A stretch of 43,293 bases of DNA from Streptomyces sp. NRRL B-1347 (GCF_000720325.1 NZ_JOJM01000067.1:1-43293); one strand, 5' to 3'; numbered from the stretch's first letter, positions 22,976-33,018 are shown. Made by a program: numbers and translations. The notes: generated by a model not told the origin, from the sequence alone.

Positions 22976-24104
22976 AGGAATCCCCCGGCTCGGCGTCCGG
23001 CGCGGTGCCGGGCTTCTGGCCCGGCTCCGCCGTGTCCGCCTTGCCCTGGGGCTTGTCGCCCGGCTCGTCGTCCGGCTTGTCGCCCGTCCTGTCCTCGGAC
23101 TTGTCGTCCGCCGCGGGTCTGGCCGTGGCGCCGGTGCCGGACTCCGGGCCTGTGTCCGGGCGCGGCTGCGGCTTCGGCGGGCGGGTGCGCTCGCTCGGCG
23201 CGTCCCGCAGATAGGCCGCGCCCTCGCCCTCCGACGCGACGCCGCCGACCTGGCCGGGGCCGCCCCCGTCGCGCCGCCGCAGATAGCGCTCGAACTCGCG
23301 GGCGATCGCCTCGCCCGAGGCCTCTGGCAGCTCCGCGGTGTCGCGGGCCTCCTCCAGGGACTGGACGTACTCGGCGACCTCGCTGTCCTCGGCCGCCAGC
23401 TGGTCGACGCCCAGCTGCCAGGCGCGCGCGTCCTCCGTCAGCTCGCCGAGCGGGATCCTGAGGTCGATCAGGTCCTCCAGGCGGTTGAGGAGGGCGAGCG
23501 TCGCCTTCGGGTTCGGCGGCTGCGAGACGTAGTGCGGCACGGCGGCCCACAGGCTGACCGCCGGGACGCCCGCGTGCGTGCACGCCTCCTGGAGGATGCC
23601 GACGATGCCCGTCGGGCCCTCGTACTTCGTCTCCTCCAGGTCCATGGTGCGCGCCAGGTCCGCGTCGGAGGTGACGCCGCTGACCGGAACCGGCCGGGTG
23701 TGCGGGGTGTCGCCGAGCAGCGCGCCCATGATCACGACCAGCTCGACGCCCAGCTCGTGGGCGAAGCCCAGCAGCTCGTTGCAGAACGAACGCCAGCGCA
23801 TGGACGGCTCGATGCCCCGCACCAGGACCAGGTCGCGCGGCTTGTCGCCGCCGACGCGGACGACCGAGAGCCGGGTCGTCGGCCACGTGATCTTGCGCAC
23901 GCCGCCGTCCAGCCACACCGTGGGGCGGTTGACCTGGAAGTCGTAGTAGTCCTCCGCGTCCAGTGCCGCGAAGACCTCGCCCTTCCACTCCTTGTCGAGA
24001 TGCGCGACCGCGGTGGAGGCGGCGTCGCCGGCGTCGTTCCAGCCCTCGAACGCGGCCACCATGACCGGGTCGATCAGCTCGGGTACCCCCTCGAGCTCGA
24101 TCAC
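22965..24104 (-). CDS. PAC2-family protein, probable ParJ-like chromosome-segregation factor
   Basis: A 379-residue protein. Residues 1-~285 form a PAC2 (proteasome assembly chaperone 2-like) domain with VMVAAFEGWNDAGDAAS, DLVLVRGIEPSMRWRSF, VVIMGALLGDTPHTRPVPV and SLWAAVPHYVSQPPNPKA. The C-terminal ~90 residues are disordered and rich in Asp, Pro, Lys and Gly. PAC2 proteins next to mshC are conserved in actinobacteria. From memory, the S. coelicolor gene in this position (SCO1662) is parJ, whose product limits ParA polymerisation during sporulation; I infer orthology from position and fold, without a search. The GTG start at 24104 has an ideal ribosome binding site, aaggagg, 5 bases upstream. 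Confidence 0.85.
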   Translation of the reverse strand: MIELEGVPELIDPVMVAAFEGWNDAGDAASTAVAHLDKEWKGEVFAALDAEDYYDFQVNRPTVWLDGGVRKITWPTTRLSVVRVGGDKPRDLVLVRGIEPSMRWRSFCNELLGFAHELGVELVVIMGALLGDTPHTRPVPVSGVTSDADLARTMDLEETKYEGPTGIVGILQEACTHAGVPAVSLWAAVPHYVSQPPNPKATLALLNRLEDLIDLRIPLGELTEDARAWQLGVDQLAAEDSEVAEYVQSLEEARDTAELPEASGEAIAREFERYLRRRDGGGPGQVGGVASEGEGAAYLRDAPSERTRPPKPQPRPDTGPESGTGATARPAADDKSEDRTGDKPDDEPGDKPQGKADTAEPGQKPGTAPDAEPGDSSED

Positions 24105-24160
24105 CCAGGCCTCCTTCCGACGTTCTCCTCTAAGTACGCCCCAACCTTACGGCGTCCCGC

Positions 24161-24179
24161 GGGGGCCTCCGCAGCCCCC
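24161..24179 (-). terminator. Weak hairpin downstream of the FadR-type regulator gene
   Basis: A 6-bp GC stem (gggggc/gccccc) with a 7-base loop lies in the 158-bp gap between the regulator stop and the PAC2 start. It is short, so terminator function is uncertain. Confidence 0.35.
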
Positions 24180-24262
24180 CGGCGGCGCCGAGTGCCGGAT
24201 CACTGCCCAGGTCATCCGCACCTCACTCCTGCCGCTTCGGGTGGAGCCGCGGAGCGCGGAGT

Positions 24263-24934
24263 TCAGAGCGTGGAGCGCAGCCACTGCTCCACGCTCGCGA
24301 TGTGCACGGTCGCCCAGGACCTGGCCGCCTCCGCGTCCCGGTCGCGCAGGGCGGCGAGGATCGCCCGGTGCTCGTGCAGGGTGCGGCTGACCGCGTCCTC
24401 CTGGGTGAGGCCGCGCCAGACGCGGGCCCGCGTCGTCGGCCCGGACAGGCCGTCGAGGAGCGAGCACAGGACGGAGTTCCCCGACGACTGGACGATGCCC
24501 CGGTGGAACTCCAGGTCGCAGGCCACCAGCTCCTCCACCGACGGCGCGGCGCCGAGGGCGTCCAACTGCTCCGTCAGGGTGTCCAGTTCCGCCTCGCTGA
24601 TCCGCGCGGCCGCCATCGCCGTCGCGGCGGGCTCCAGGATGCGGCGTACGGCGAGGAACTCAAGGACCGTGTCGTCGCGGTGGAAGTCGACCACGAAGCT
24701 CAGAGCTTCCAGGAGCAGCTGGGGATCGAGGCTGGTGACGTACGTGCCGTCGCCCTGCCGTACGTCGAGGATGCGGATCAGGGAGAGCGCGCGCACCGCC
24801 TCGCGCAGCGAGTTGCGGGACAGGCCGAGTTCGGCGGCCAGTTCGCTCTCCTTGGGCAGCCGGTCGCCGGGGCGCAGCGCACCCGAGACGATCATGCCCT
24901 TGATCTTTTCGATGGCCTCGTCCGTGACAGCCAT
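24263..24934 (-). CDS. FadR-subfamily GntR transcriptional regulator
   Basis: A 223-residue regulator. Residues 1-~70 form the winged helix-turn-helix (AIEKIKGMIVSGALRPGDRLP, then ELAAELGLSRNSLREAVRAL). Residues ~80-220 form the all-helical FCD effector domain, with the metal/ligand residues Asp and His in DLEFHRGI and His in LHEHRAIL. The group responds to organic acids or sugar acids; the effector here is unknown. ATG 24934 is chosen because gcgaggt lies upstream; an in-frame ATG 39 bp further up has no ribosome binding site. An operator-like palindrome lies ~62 bp upstream, which suggests self-regulation. It may also control the oxidoreductase operon that ends just upstream at 25049. Confidence 0.88.
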   Translation of the reverse strand: MAVTDEAIEKIKGMIVSGALRPGDRLPKESELAAELGLSRNSLREAVRALSLIRILDVRQGDGTYVTSLDPQLLLEALSFVVDFHRDDTVLEFLAVRRILEPAATAMAAARISEAELDTLTEQLDALGAAPSVEELVACDLEFHRGIVQSSGNSVLCSLLDGLSGPTTRARVWRGLTQEDAVSRTLHEHRAILAALRDRDAEAARSWATVHIASVEQWLRSTL

Positions 24935-24970
24935 GGGGACCTCGCCTCGGTGGAGAGCAGCAGGAACGGA

Positions 24971-25011
24971 CACCGGATGCCCAGTGTGGAAATAGACATC
25001 CGATGTATCGG
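24971..25011 (-). promoter_or_regulatory. Candidate operator of the FadR-type regulator
   Basis: A perfect palindrome acatc-c-gatgt (24996-25006) overlaps a second one, ccgat-gt-atcgg (25000-25011). A degraded copy (caccggatgcc, 24971-24981) lies 25 bp closer to the gene. Pairs of small palindromes in front of a GntR gene usually bind its own product. Confidence 0.45.
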
Positions 25012-25048
25012 CACATTATGTCCCTGGGCGCCCCGGGCGGAACGGGGT

Positions 25049-25793
25049 TCAGCCGAAGCGTTCGATCCTGATCCGGTCCACCGGCTGCCCGCCCTCCACC
25101 AGGAGCCGCGAGGCGTGCTCGGCGAAGCCGTTGGAGCCGCAGACGTACGCCTCCCAGCCGTCAGCGGGCCGACCGGCGCCGAGGTGGTGCGCCAAGTGCC
25201 CGGCGTCGAGGCGTCCTTCGGAGCGGGTGAGGATCACGTCCGTCTCGGCGCCGTACTCGTCGGCGTAGAGGAGGTCCGCGCGGGTGCGGGCCGAGACGAG
25301 CAGGCGCAGCGGCATCGTCAGGCCGGCCCGCCGGTGGTGGCGGATCATCGACATCAGCGGGACCACGCCGGAGCCCGCCCCGAGCAGCAGCGCGGGCCGG
25401 TCGCCCGGCCAGGCGAAGAAGCCGGACAGCGGGCCGCGCACCTCCACGGTGTCGCCCTCGCGCGCGACGGTGTGCAGGTGTCCGGAGACCTCGCCGCCCG
25501 GCACGTGGTCCAGGGTCAGCTCGATCTCGCCGCTGTCGTCGGGCGCGGAGGCCAGCGAGTAGTGGCGCTGGGCGACATAGCCGTCCGCGGCGGTCAGGCG
25601 CAGCATCAGGTGCTGGCCCGGCAGGTGCCCCTGCCAGTCGGGCACCTTGAGCCGGAAGGTCGCGGCGGCGTGCGTCTCGCGGCGGATCTCCGTGATCAGG
25701 GCCTGCTGCCAGTGGGCCGCGGCCTGCTCGCTCACGGCGATGCGCCCGGGCACGGCGAAGGCGGTCGGGGGGACGAAGGCCCCCGTGGAGTGC

Positions 25794-25801
<8 letters not shown>
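25049..25801 (-). CDS. FAD/NAD(P)-binding ferredoxin-reductase-type oxidoreductase
   Basis: A 250-residue flavoprotein of the ferredoxin-NADP reductase superfamily. The FAD site reads RHYSLAS (79-85), the NAD(P) site GAGSGVVPLMSM (141-152), and the closing CGSNGF motif (from Cys221) ends in IRIERFG. There is no 2Fe-2S domain, so it hands electrons to or from another protein. The GTG start overlaps the stop of the sulfite-oxidase-like gene by 8 bp; the pair is therefore probably a two-component system in which this protein is the NAD(P)H-linked electron partner of the molybdoenzyme. It is the last gene of a four-gene minus-strand operon. Confidence 0.88.
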
Positions 25802-26419
<618 letters not shown>

Positions 26420-26423
<4 letters not shown>

Positions 26424-27742
26424 GACAGGTACGCGGGTTCGGTCGGGGCCACGGCGTCGGCCAGGGCGCGCAGCGCGTGCGGCTCGTCGAGGGTGCGCAG
26501 GACGCGGTCGCGCATCAGGACGCGGCCGTCGACGACGGTGTCGCGCACGTCGGCGGCAGCGGCGGCGTAGGCGAGCGTCGCGTACGGGTCGTGGCGCGGC
26601 GCCAGGTGCGGCCGGTCGAGGCCGACGACGATGAGGTCCGCGCGCTTGCCGGGCTCCAGGGAGCCGAGCTGGTCGCCGAGGCCGAGCGCCCGCGCCGACT
26701 CGACGGTGGCCATCCGCACGGCCTGCTCGGCGCCGACCGCTGTCGGGTCGCCGCCCGCCTTGTGCACGAGCGCCGCGAGCCGGACCGCGCCGAGCACGTC
26801 GAGGGTGTTCGAGCTCACAGCGCCGTCCGTGCCGATGCCGACGGTGACGCCCGCGTCGAGCAGGTCCGGTACGCGGGCGATGCCGCAGCCCAGCTTCAGG
26901 TTCGACGCCGGGCAGTGCGCGACGGCGGTGCCGGTGCGGGCGAGCGCCGCGATCTCCGCGTCGGTCAGCTCGACGGCGTGCGCCAGGAGCGTGTCCGGGC
27001 CGAGCACGCCGAGCGAGTCCAGGAGCTCCACCGGGCGCATGCCGTACCGCTCGGTGACCATGGCCACCTCGGCCGCGTTCTCCGCGGCGTGCAGATGCAG
27101 CAGGGCGCCGTGGGCGCGGGCGAGCGCGCTGATCGCGGCCAGCTGGTCGGGCGCGAGAGTGTACGCGGAGTGCGCGAAGAGGACGGGACGGGTGCCCGGC
27201 GCGGCCGTGCGGGCGGCCAGATGGGCACCCGCCCAGCCGAGCCGCTCCGCGTACGGGCGGCCGTCCGGCGGCTCCGGCACGTCCATGAACGTCGGCCCGG
27301 TCAGCAGCCGCCACCCGGCCTCGCGCGCCACCTCCTCGGCGGCCTCGTGGAACCAGTACATGTCGAGCGCGGTGGTCACGCCGCCGCGCACCGACTCGGC
27401 GATCGCCGCCCGCAGGCCCACCGCGACGGTCTCCGGCGTGAGCAGCTCGGCCTCGCGCGGCACGACCCGCTCCAGGAAGCCCTGGAGGGTGACGTCGTCG
27501 GCGGTGCCGCGCAGGAGCGTCATCGCCAGGTGCGTGTGCGTGTTGACGAGCCCCGGCAGGACCAGACAGCCGCGCGCGTCGATCTCCTCGGCCGGGGCGT
27601 ACTGCGCGCGCAGCCGCTCGGCGGGGCCGACGGCCACGATCTCGCCGGCGCGCACGGCGACGGCGCCGTCGCTCACCACGGTGCCGGACGCGTCGACGGT
27701 CAGGACGTCGCCGCCGTGGACGAGGAGGTCTATGGGGAGCAT
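26420..27742 (-). CDS. Amidohydrolase, probable MTA/SAH deaminase
   Basis: A 440-residue amidohydrolase-superfamily enzyme. Metal and catalytic motifs: NTHTHLAM, the active-site HSAYTL, LHLHAAEN, LLAHAVEL and GTDGAVSSNTLD. This layout matches the 5'-methylthioadenosine/S-adenosylhomocysteine deaminase and TrzN/AtzB group, and the C-terminal KRADLIVVGLDRPHLAP is also typical. In Pseudomonas aeruginosa an MTA deaminase feeds methylthioinosine to a phosphorylase and then MtnA. Here a phosphorylase gene lies 37 bp upstream in the same operon and mtnA is the next gene beyond, so the same role is inferred. Alternatives are guanine, aminofutalosine or other purine deaminases. Confidence 0.82.
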
Positions 27743-27779
27743 GTGGCGCGTATCTCCAGGGTGTTTCCGCGGGCGGTTC

Positions 27780-28580
27780 TCACCGGGTCTCTCCGGCCTG
27801 CGCCGGGACGTCGGCGGCCAACAGGCGCAGCGCGTCCAAGGTTATCCGGGCGCCGCGGGAGACTCCGTCGGCGACCACCGACCGGTGCGGGTCGTAGCCG
27901 CCGGTGGCCTCCTCGTCGACCAGCTCGTCGGCGTTCGCGCCGTCCACGACGAGCGCGCCGCCCGCGACCAGGCCGCGCGTCGAGGCGAACACGTACAGGG
28001 CGCTCAGCTCCATCTCGATCGCGGCGACGCCCGCCCGCTCGTACGCATCGGCGGGCAGCGCCACGAAGCCGGGCTGGAAGGCGGCCCGCGTCCACACCAC
28101 GCCCCGGTGGTGCGGGGCCCCGGCGGCACGGGCGGACCGCTGCAGCGCGAGCACCGCCTCCGGGGCCCCGAACGCCGGGTACTCGGCCGGGATCAGCTGC
28201 CCCGTCACGCCGTCGTCGCGCACCGCCGCGTCCGCGATCACCAGATCGCCGTCCGCGATGCCGCGCCGGATCGCGCCCGCCGTGCCGAGCCGGATGAAAT
28301 GCGTCACACCCGCCTGCGCCAGCTCCTGGAAGAGCAGCAGCGCCCCGGGCGCGCCCACGCCGTGTGAGGACACGACGACGGGCAGCTCCCGCCAGCTGCC
28401 GGTGAAGGTGCGGTACTCGCGCCGGTACGACACCTCCTTGGCGTCGTCGAGGAGCTCCGCGACGGCCGCCGCGCGGGCGGGGTCGCCGACGACGACGGCG
28501 TACGGCGGCAGGCCGGTGCGCGGGACGCCGGTGATGGGCAGCGGTGCGGGGGACGCGGCGGACGCCGGTGGCATGGTCAT
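27780..28580 (-). CDS. Nucleoside phosphorylase (putative methylthioinosine phosphorylase)
   Basis: A 266-residue member of the PNP/UDP (NP-I) phosphorylase family. Seen: the phosphate-loop segment VVGDPARAAAVAELL, RLGTAGAIRRGIADGD, the ribose-binding AIEMELSALY and the base-site region VVDGANADELVDEE. Such enzymes cleave nucleosides with phosphate to release a base and ribose 1-phosphate. Its place at the head of the operon with an MTA-deaminase-like gene and divergent from mtnA suggests it releases hypoxanthine from methylthioinosine and supplies 5-methylthioribose 1-phosphate. Uridine or other nucleosides remain possible. Two ATGs lie 6 bp apart; the first (28580) has aggag 8 bases upstream. 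Confidence 0.8.
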   Translation of the reverse strand: MTMPPASAASPAPLPITGVPRTGLPPYAVVVGDPARAAAVAELLDDAKEVSYRREYRTFTGSWRELPVVVSSHGVGAPGALLLFQELAQAGVTHFIRLGTAGAIRRGIADGDLVIADAAVRDDGVTGQLIPAEYPAFGAPEAVLALQRSARAAGAPHHRGVVWTRAAFQPGFVALPADAYERAGVAAIEMELSALYVFASTRGLVAGGALVVDGANADELVDEEATGGYDPHRSVVADGVSRGARITLDALRLLAADVPAQAGETR

Positions 28581-28757
28581 GGGCGCGCTCCTGGCTGGAC
28601 TCCGTGGGCTTCGGGGGAAGTGTGCCGAAAGCCGGGCGCGGCGCCCGCGCCGGGGTGGGCGAGCGGCGTCGAACTGCCGTTCCGGCTGGTCCGGTACGGT
28701 GGCCGCACCTGCCGTCGCGCGAGCCGAACCCGCACCCGCCACCGGGAGTTGACCCAC

Positions 28758-29801
28758 ATGAGCAAGGCGAGCACCGAGGACCTCAGGGCCGTCGTCTGGG
28801 CGGACACCGACAGCGGCCCCGCGCTCTCCCTCATCGACCAGACGGCACTGCCGCACGACCTGAAGCGCCTCGACGTGCGCACGGTCGACCAACTCGTGGA
28901 CGCCATCGTGCGGTTGGTGGTGCGCGGCGCGCCCGCCATCGGCGCGGCCGGGGCGTACGGCGTCGCCCTCGCCCTGCTCCAGGGGGAGCGCGAGGGCTGG
29001 GACCGCGCGCGGGTCGACGCCGAAGTCGCCCGCGTCCGCGCGGCACGCCCCACCGCTGTCAACCTGATGACCTGCGTGGACCGCGTCGCCGCGCGCCTCG
29101 ACGAGGGCCTGCGCGCGGTGCTCGCCGAGGCGGACGCCGTTGTCGGGGAGGACCTCGCGGCCAACCACGCCATGGGCCGGCACGGCGCCGACTGGCTCCT
29201 CGAACGCCTCGGTGGGGACCGGCCGCTGCGCGTCCTCACGCACTGCAACACCGGCGCGCTCGCCACGGCGGGCTGGGGCACGGCCCTCGGCGTCATCCGG
29301 GAGCTGCACCGGCGCGACCGCCTCGACACCGTCTACGCCGACGAGACCCGGCCGCTGCTCCAGGGCGCGCGGCTCACCGCCTGGGAGCTCACCCGTGCGG
29401 GCATCGCGCACTACGTGCAGGCGGACGCGGCCGCCGCGGGCGTCATCCTGCGCGGCGAGGTCGACGCGGCGGTCGTCGGCGCCGACCGGATCGCCGCGAA
29501 CGGCGACACCGCGAACAAGGTGGGCACCGTGGGCATCGCCCTGGCCTGCGCGCACGCGGGCATCCCCTTCGTGGTGGCCGCGCCCAGCACGACCGTGGAC
29601 CTCGCCACGGCCTCCGGGGCGGACATCCCCATCGAGCTGCGCGCCGGTGACGAGGTCCTGGAGTGGGCGGGCGTCCGCACCGCCTCCGCCGCCTCGCGCG
29701 GCCACAACCCCGCGTTCGACGTCACCCCGGGCACGCTGGTGACCGCCCTGGTCACCGAGCGGGGCGTCCGCGAGGTGGCGAAGGGGGAGCTGCCGCTGTA
29801 G
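28758..29801 (+). CDS. mtnA: 5-methylthioribose-1-phosphate isomerase
   Basis: A 347-residue isomerase that converts 5-methylthioribose 1-phosphate to 5-methylthioribulose 1-phosphate in methionine salvage. Signature segments: RGAPAIGAAGAYG, THCNTGALATAG with the catalytic Cys163 and GADRIAANGDTANKVGT with Asp243, the usual MtnA pair. The fold is related to eIF2B subunits. ATG 28758 has cgggag upstream. It is divergent from the nucleoside phosphorylase operon (177 bp between the starts) and convergent with mtnB (21 bp between the stops, with no hairpin seen). Confidence 0.95.
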   Translation: MSKASTEDLRAVVWADTDSGPALSLIDQTALPHDLKRLDVRTVDQLVDAIVRLVVRGAPAIGAAGAYGVALALLQGEREGWDRARVDAEVARVRAARPTAVNLMTCVDRVAARLDEGLRAVLAEADAVVGEDLAANHAMGRHGADWLLERLGGDRPLRVLTHCNTGALATAGWGTALGVIRELHRRDRLDTVYADETRPLLQGARLTAWELTRAGIAHYVQADAAAAGVILRGEVDAAVVGADRIAANGDTANKVGTVGIALACAHAGIPFVVAAPSTTVDLATASGADIPIELRAGDEVLEWAGVRTASAASRGHNPAFDVTPGTLVTALVTERGVREVAKGELPL

Positions 29802-29822
29802 CCCCCCGTGCCCTCGCGCGGG

Positions 29823-30428
29823 TCACCCGGCCAGGGCCAGTTCGAGGAGCCACTCCACGACCTCGGCGCGGTGCCGCGCCTGCCGCGGGTCGTCGCCCCA
29901 CACATAGAGGCCGTGCCCCGCCACGACCACCGCGGGCATCCCCGGCCGCAGCGCCGCCTCCAGACGGTCCCCGAGCTCCGCCATGTCCTGGCTGTTCTCG
30001 ATCACCGGAAGGACCACCGCGACCTCGTGCGTCTTGTGCCCGAGGCCCTTGAGCATCTCCAGGTCCCGGAACTCGATCCCCTCCGGCCGCCGCCGTCCCA
30101 TGGCCACCGACGCCACGGTGTGCACGTGCACGACGGCACCCGCCCCGGTGAGCCGTACCACGCGCGCGTGCAGGGCCGCCTCGGCCGACGGCCGCCCGGC
30201 GCCGACCGCGGCGCCCTCCGCGTCCGTCAGGACCACGTCCGCGGCGGTCAGTTCGCCCTTGTCGAGCCCGCTGGCGGTCACGGCCAGCCGTACGGGGGCC
30301 CGCGAGACGACCACGGAGAGGTTCCCCGAGGTCCCGCGCATCCAGCCGAAGGAGGCGAACCGCGCGGCCTCCGCCGCGAGCACCGCCCCGGCCTCCGCGA
30401 GACCGATGTCCAGGTCGAGTTCGCTCAC
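29823..30428 (-). CDS. mtnB: 5-methylthioribulose-1-phosphate dehydratase
   Basis: A 201-residue class II aldolase-family zinc enzyme that dehydrates 5-methylthioribulose 1-phosphate to the diketo compound used by MtnC. It shows MRGTSGNLSVVV (phosphate-binding loop), VVHVHTVAS (zinc-ligand HxH) and VVAGHGLYVWG (third zinc-ligand His). GTG 30428 overlaps the mtnC stop by 4 bp (GTGA), so it is translated in coupling with mtnC. It is the last gene of the mtnDCB operon. Confidence 0.93.
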   Translation of the reverse strand: MSELDLDIGLAEAGAVLAAEAARFASFGWMRGTSGNLSVVVSRAPVRLAVTASGLDKGELTAADVVLTDAEGAAVGAGRPSAEAALHARVVRLTGAGAVVHVHTVASVAMGRRRPEGIEFRDLEMLKGLGHKTHEVAVVLPVIENSQDMAELGDRLEAALRPGMPAVVVAGHGLYVWGDDPRQARHRAEVVEWLLELALAG

Positions 30429-31147
30429 GACGCCTCCAGCCCCACCTCGTCGAACGACCCCACTTCCGGATGCCCGCCGACGCCGTCGGCGAAGTACGGC
30501 TCCCCGGCACGGCGCACGCCGACCGTCCGCCACCCGGCCTCCCGGGCCGCGTTCAGCTCGCCGAGCCGGTCGGACAGGAACACCGTGCGGCCGGGCGGCA
30601 CGCCGACCGCGGCGGTGATGGCCCGGTAGGAGCCGGGGTCCTGCTTGGGCCCCGCGTTCTCCGTGTCGTACCAGCCGCTGACCAGGCCGGTGAGCGACCC
30701 GTGAGTCGAGTGCGCGAACCACGCGCGCTGCGCCGCCACCGACCCCGACGAGTACACATAGAGCCGGATCCCGGCCGCGTACCAGCTCCGCAGCCGCGGC
30801 ACGACATCGTCGAAGAAGGGCGCGACGAGGTCGCCGCGCGCGAAGCCCTCCGCCCAGACGACGCCTTGGAGCGCCTTCAGCGGAGTCGCCTTGCGGTCCT
30901 CGTCGATCCAGGCGCCGAGGACCTTCTCGATCCGTACGGCGTCCGCGTCGGGCTCCCCGATCTCCTCGCGGACCTGGGCGGCGGCCCGCGCGACGACGGC
31001 CTCGTGGGACCGCTCGCCGAGCAGCGCGCCGAACCGCTCCCGGGCGTAGGGGTACATGACGTCCACGACGAACCCGGTGGCGCTGGTGGTGCCCTCGATG
31101 TCGAGCACCACCGCGTCCACGGCGCCGGCCCCGAAGTCCACGCTCAC
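30425..31147 (-). CDS. mtnC: Enolase-phosphatase E1 (2,3-diketo-5-methylthio-1-phosphopentane phosphatase)
   Basis: A 240-residue HAD-superfamily protein that enolises and then dephosphorylates the MtnB product to give acireductone. The nucleophile motif is [15 protein letters not shown], in which the DIEGTT form is specific to MtnC; motif II is VYSSGS and motif IV lies near [14 protein letters not shown]. Both ends overlap neighbours by 4 bp (GTGA with mtnD before it, GTGA with mtnB after it). Confidence 0.95.
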   Translation of the reverse strand: MSVDFGAGAVDAVVLDIEGTTSATGFVVDVMYPYARERFGALLGERSHEAVVARAAAQVREEIGEPDADAVRIEKVLGAWIDEDRKATPLKALQGVVWAEGFARGDLVAPFFDDVVPRLRSWYAAGIRLYVYSSGSVAAQRAWFAHSTHGSLTGLVSGWYDTENAGPKQDPGSYRAITAAVGVPPGRTVFLSDRLGELNAAREAGWRTVGVRRAGEPYFADGVGGHPEVGSFDEVGLEAS

Positions 31148-31737
31148 GCCGCCGACCCCGCGTGACCGGAGTGGATCGTGTCGAAGTCCGGGAAGCGCCC
31201 GGCGATGTCGCTGCCGGTGAAGGTGCCGATCCAGCCGTCCTCCTCGTGGAAGAAGCGGATCGCCGTGAACGAGGGCGTGGTGCCCATGTCGAACCAGTGC
31301 GCCGTGCCGCGCGGCACCCCGAGCAGATCGCCCTTCTCGCAGTAGACGGCGTGCACTTCGCCGCGTACGTGCAGATAGAAGATCCCCGCGCCCGCGACGA
31401 AGAAGCGCACCTCGTCATCGTCGTCGTGCGTGTGCTCGGCGAGGAACTTCTCGCGGGCCGCCCGTGCCTTTACCGGCCAGTCCGGGGCGTCGCTCGGGTG
31501 CAGCGCGACGACGTCGACGGTGCGGAAGCCCTCCGCGGCGTTGAGCTTGTCGATCTCCGGTCCGTACGCGGCGAACACGGTGTCGCCGTCCGCGTCGGCC
31601 GGTACGTCCTCGCGCACCGGCCACCGTTCGTAGCGCACGCCCAGGGGCGCGAGTGCGGCGGCGATCTCGACGGGGTCCGACGTGCGGCGCACGACGGTCT
31701 CGGGGCCGGACTCCGGCCAGGTCGTGAGGAGGGTCAT
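31144..31737 (-). CDS. mtnD: Acireductone dioxygenase
   Basis: A 197-residue cupin that oxidises acireductone with O2. With Fe2+ it yields the methionine precursor 4-methylthio-2-oxobutanoate; with Ni2+ it yields an off-pathway product. The metal site is His102-x-His104, Glu109 and His147 ([13 protein letters not shown], then GTAHWFDMG). One more Asp is present between His104 and Glu109 than in the sequences I remember (HxHx4E rather than HxHx3E). It is the first gene of the mtnDCB operon. No mtnE aminotransferase for the last step is in the window. Confidence 0.94.
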   Translation of the reverse strand: MTLLTTWPESGPETVVRRTSDPVEIAAALAPLGVRYERWPVREDVPADADGDTVFAAYGPEIDKLNAAEGFRTVDVVALHPSDAPDWPVKARAAREKFLAEHTHDDDDEVRFFVAGAGIFYLHVRGEVHAVYCEKGDLLGVPRGTAHWFDMGTTPSFTAIRFFHEEDGWIGTFTGSDIAGRFPDFDTIHSGHAGSAA

Positions 31738-31816
31738 CGGTCGCTCCCAAGGGGCAGACTGCGGTGCGTGCGTCGGCCGGACGCCTGTGCGGATCGTAGC
31801 CCGGCCCGGGCCGCCG

Positions 31817-32881
31817 TCACGAGGGGTCCCACAGCCGGGACGGCGCCTCCCTGCGCACCACCGGCGCGATCTCCTCCGCGAACCGCTGGAGGGTCTCGAC
31901 CTGTTCGCCGCGCGGGAGGCCGAAGCCGTCGACGGAGATGGACTGCAGGTCGTGCCGGTACACCTCGTGGTAGCCGAGGATCTTGTCGATGATCTGCTGC
32001 GGCGAGCCGATGAGCTGGGGCCCGTCGGCGATCGCCTCCTCGATGGTGCGGAAGGGCGTGTTGTAGCCCGCCTTGCCCTCCAGGTGGGGCTTGAAGGTCT
32101 GGCGCACCTTCGCCTCGTACAGGTCCCGGTAGCGGCTCACCGCCCGTTCCGCGCTGTCGGCGATGAGCAGCCCGCCCGAGCCCGCCGCCACATGGGCGTC
32201 GGCGGGGTCGTGGCCGTGGGCCTCGAACCGCTCGCGGTAGTGCGCGATCAGCTTCGCGTACGCCGCGCGCGGCTGGATCGCGTTGGCGGTGAACAGCGGA
32301 TCGCCGTGCTTGGCGGCGAGTTCGGGGGAGTTGAGGGAGGTCGCGGAGCCGTGCCAGACGCGCGGCGCCCCCGCGTACGGGCGCGGCACCGTCGTCACGT
32401 CCTTCAGGGCGGGACGGAACTCGCCCCGCCAGTCGACGTTCTCCTCCCGCCACAGCCGCCGGAGCAGCTCGTACTTCTCCTCCTGGAGGTCCCACTGGCG
32501 CGCCTCGTCGAGCCCGAACAGATCGAAGTGGCCGGCCTCCGCGCCCTTGCCGATGACCAGCTCCACGCGCCCGCGCGAGAGCTGGTCGAGCGTCGCGTAG
32601 TCCTCGGCGATCCGCACCGGGTCGAGGATGGCGACGACGGTGACTCCGGTCAGGAGCCGGATGCGGGACGTGCGGGCCGCAAGCGCGCCGAGGACGACCG
32701 TCGGGCTCGACGACAGGAAGTCGCCCGCGTGCCGCTCGCCCACGGCGTACGCGTCGTACCCGAGCCGCTCCGCCTCGACGCCGACCTCGACGACGTCGGC
32801 GAACCGGTCGGCCGCGGCGGGGAGTTCACCGGTCAGCGGGTGCGGGGAGTGGGAGATGAGGGAAAGCACCTGAAACTTCAT
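31817..32881 (-). CDS. LLM-class flavin-dependent monooxygenase
   Basis: A 354-residue luciferase-like monooxygenase. It begins [20 protein letters not shown] and contains [42 protein letters not shown] and [14 protein letters not shown]. This is the FMN-dependent (LuxA/SsuD-like) type rather than the F420 type encoded at 13279. It lies 79 bp upstream of mtnD on the same strand and may be co-transcribed with mtnDCB. Some relatives attack sulfonates or thioethers, which would fit, but the substrate is not known. Confidence 0.85.
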   Translation of the reverse strand: MKFQVLSLISHSPHPLTGELPAAADRFADVVEVGVEAERLGYDAYAVGERHAGDFLSSSPTVVLGALAARTSRIRLLTGVTVVAILDPVRIAEDYATLDQLSRGRVELVIGKGAEAGHFDLFGLDEARQWDLQEEKYELLRRLWREENVDWRGEFRPALKDVTTVPRPYAGAPRVWHGSATSLNSPELAAKHGDPLFTANAIQPRAAYAKLIAHYRERFEAHGHDPADAHVAAGSGGLLIADSAERAVSRYRDLYEAKVRQTFKPHLEGKAGYNTPFRTIEEAIADGPQLIGSPQQIIDKILGYHEVYRHDLQSISVDGFGLPRGEQVETLQRFAEEIAPVVRREAPSRLWDPS

Positions 32882-32949
32882 GCTTCAAATGTGCGGGCCG
32901 AACGTTGCCGGGGTGTGGCGGCGGTATGGCACCCCCGGGGAAGCACACG

Positions 32950-32982
32950 CGAGGCATGAGTGAGGCATGAGCGAGGCACGAG
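32950..32982. repeat. Three 11-bp direct repeats upstream of the LLM gene
   Basis: cgaggcatgag, tgaggcatgag and cgaggcacgag follow each other at 32950, 32961 and 32972. The 11-bp spacing is one helical turn. They lie 69-101 bp upstream of the LLM gene start (32881). Confidence 0.8.
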
Positions 32983-33015
32983 TAAGGGGCGGTCGCCATG
33001 GCGACCGCCCCTTAC
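32982..33015. terminator. Terminator of the gyl operon (34-bp perfect palindrome)
   Basis: gtaaggggcggtcgc (32982-32996), catg, gcgaccgccccttac (33001-33015). The whole 34 bp is its own reverse complement. It lies 32 bp downstream of the glpD stop on the minus strand. Confidence 0.88.
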
Positions 33016-33018
33016 CTA

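Noticed and set aside
24147..24467. Small minus-strand frame overlapping the FadR-type gene
   Set aside because: Shadow of the regulator gene in another frame, with no ribosome binding site or recognisable domain.
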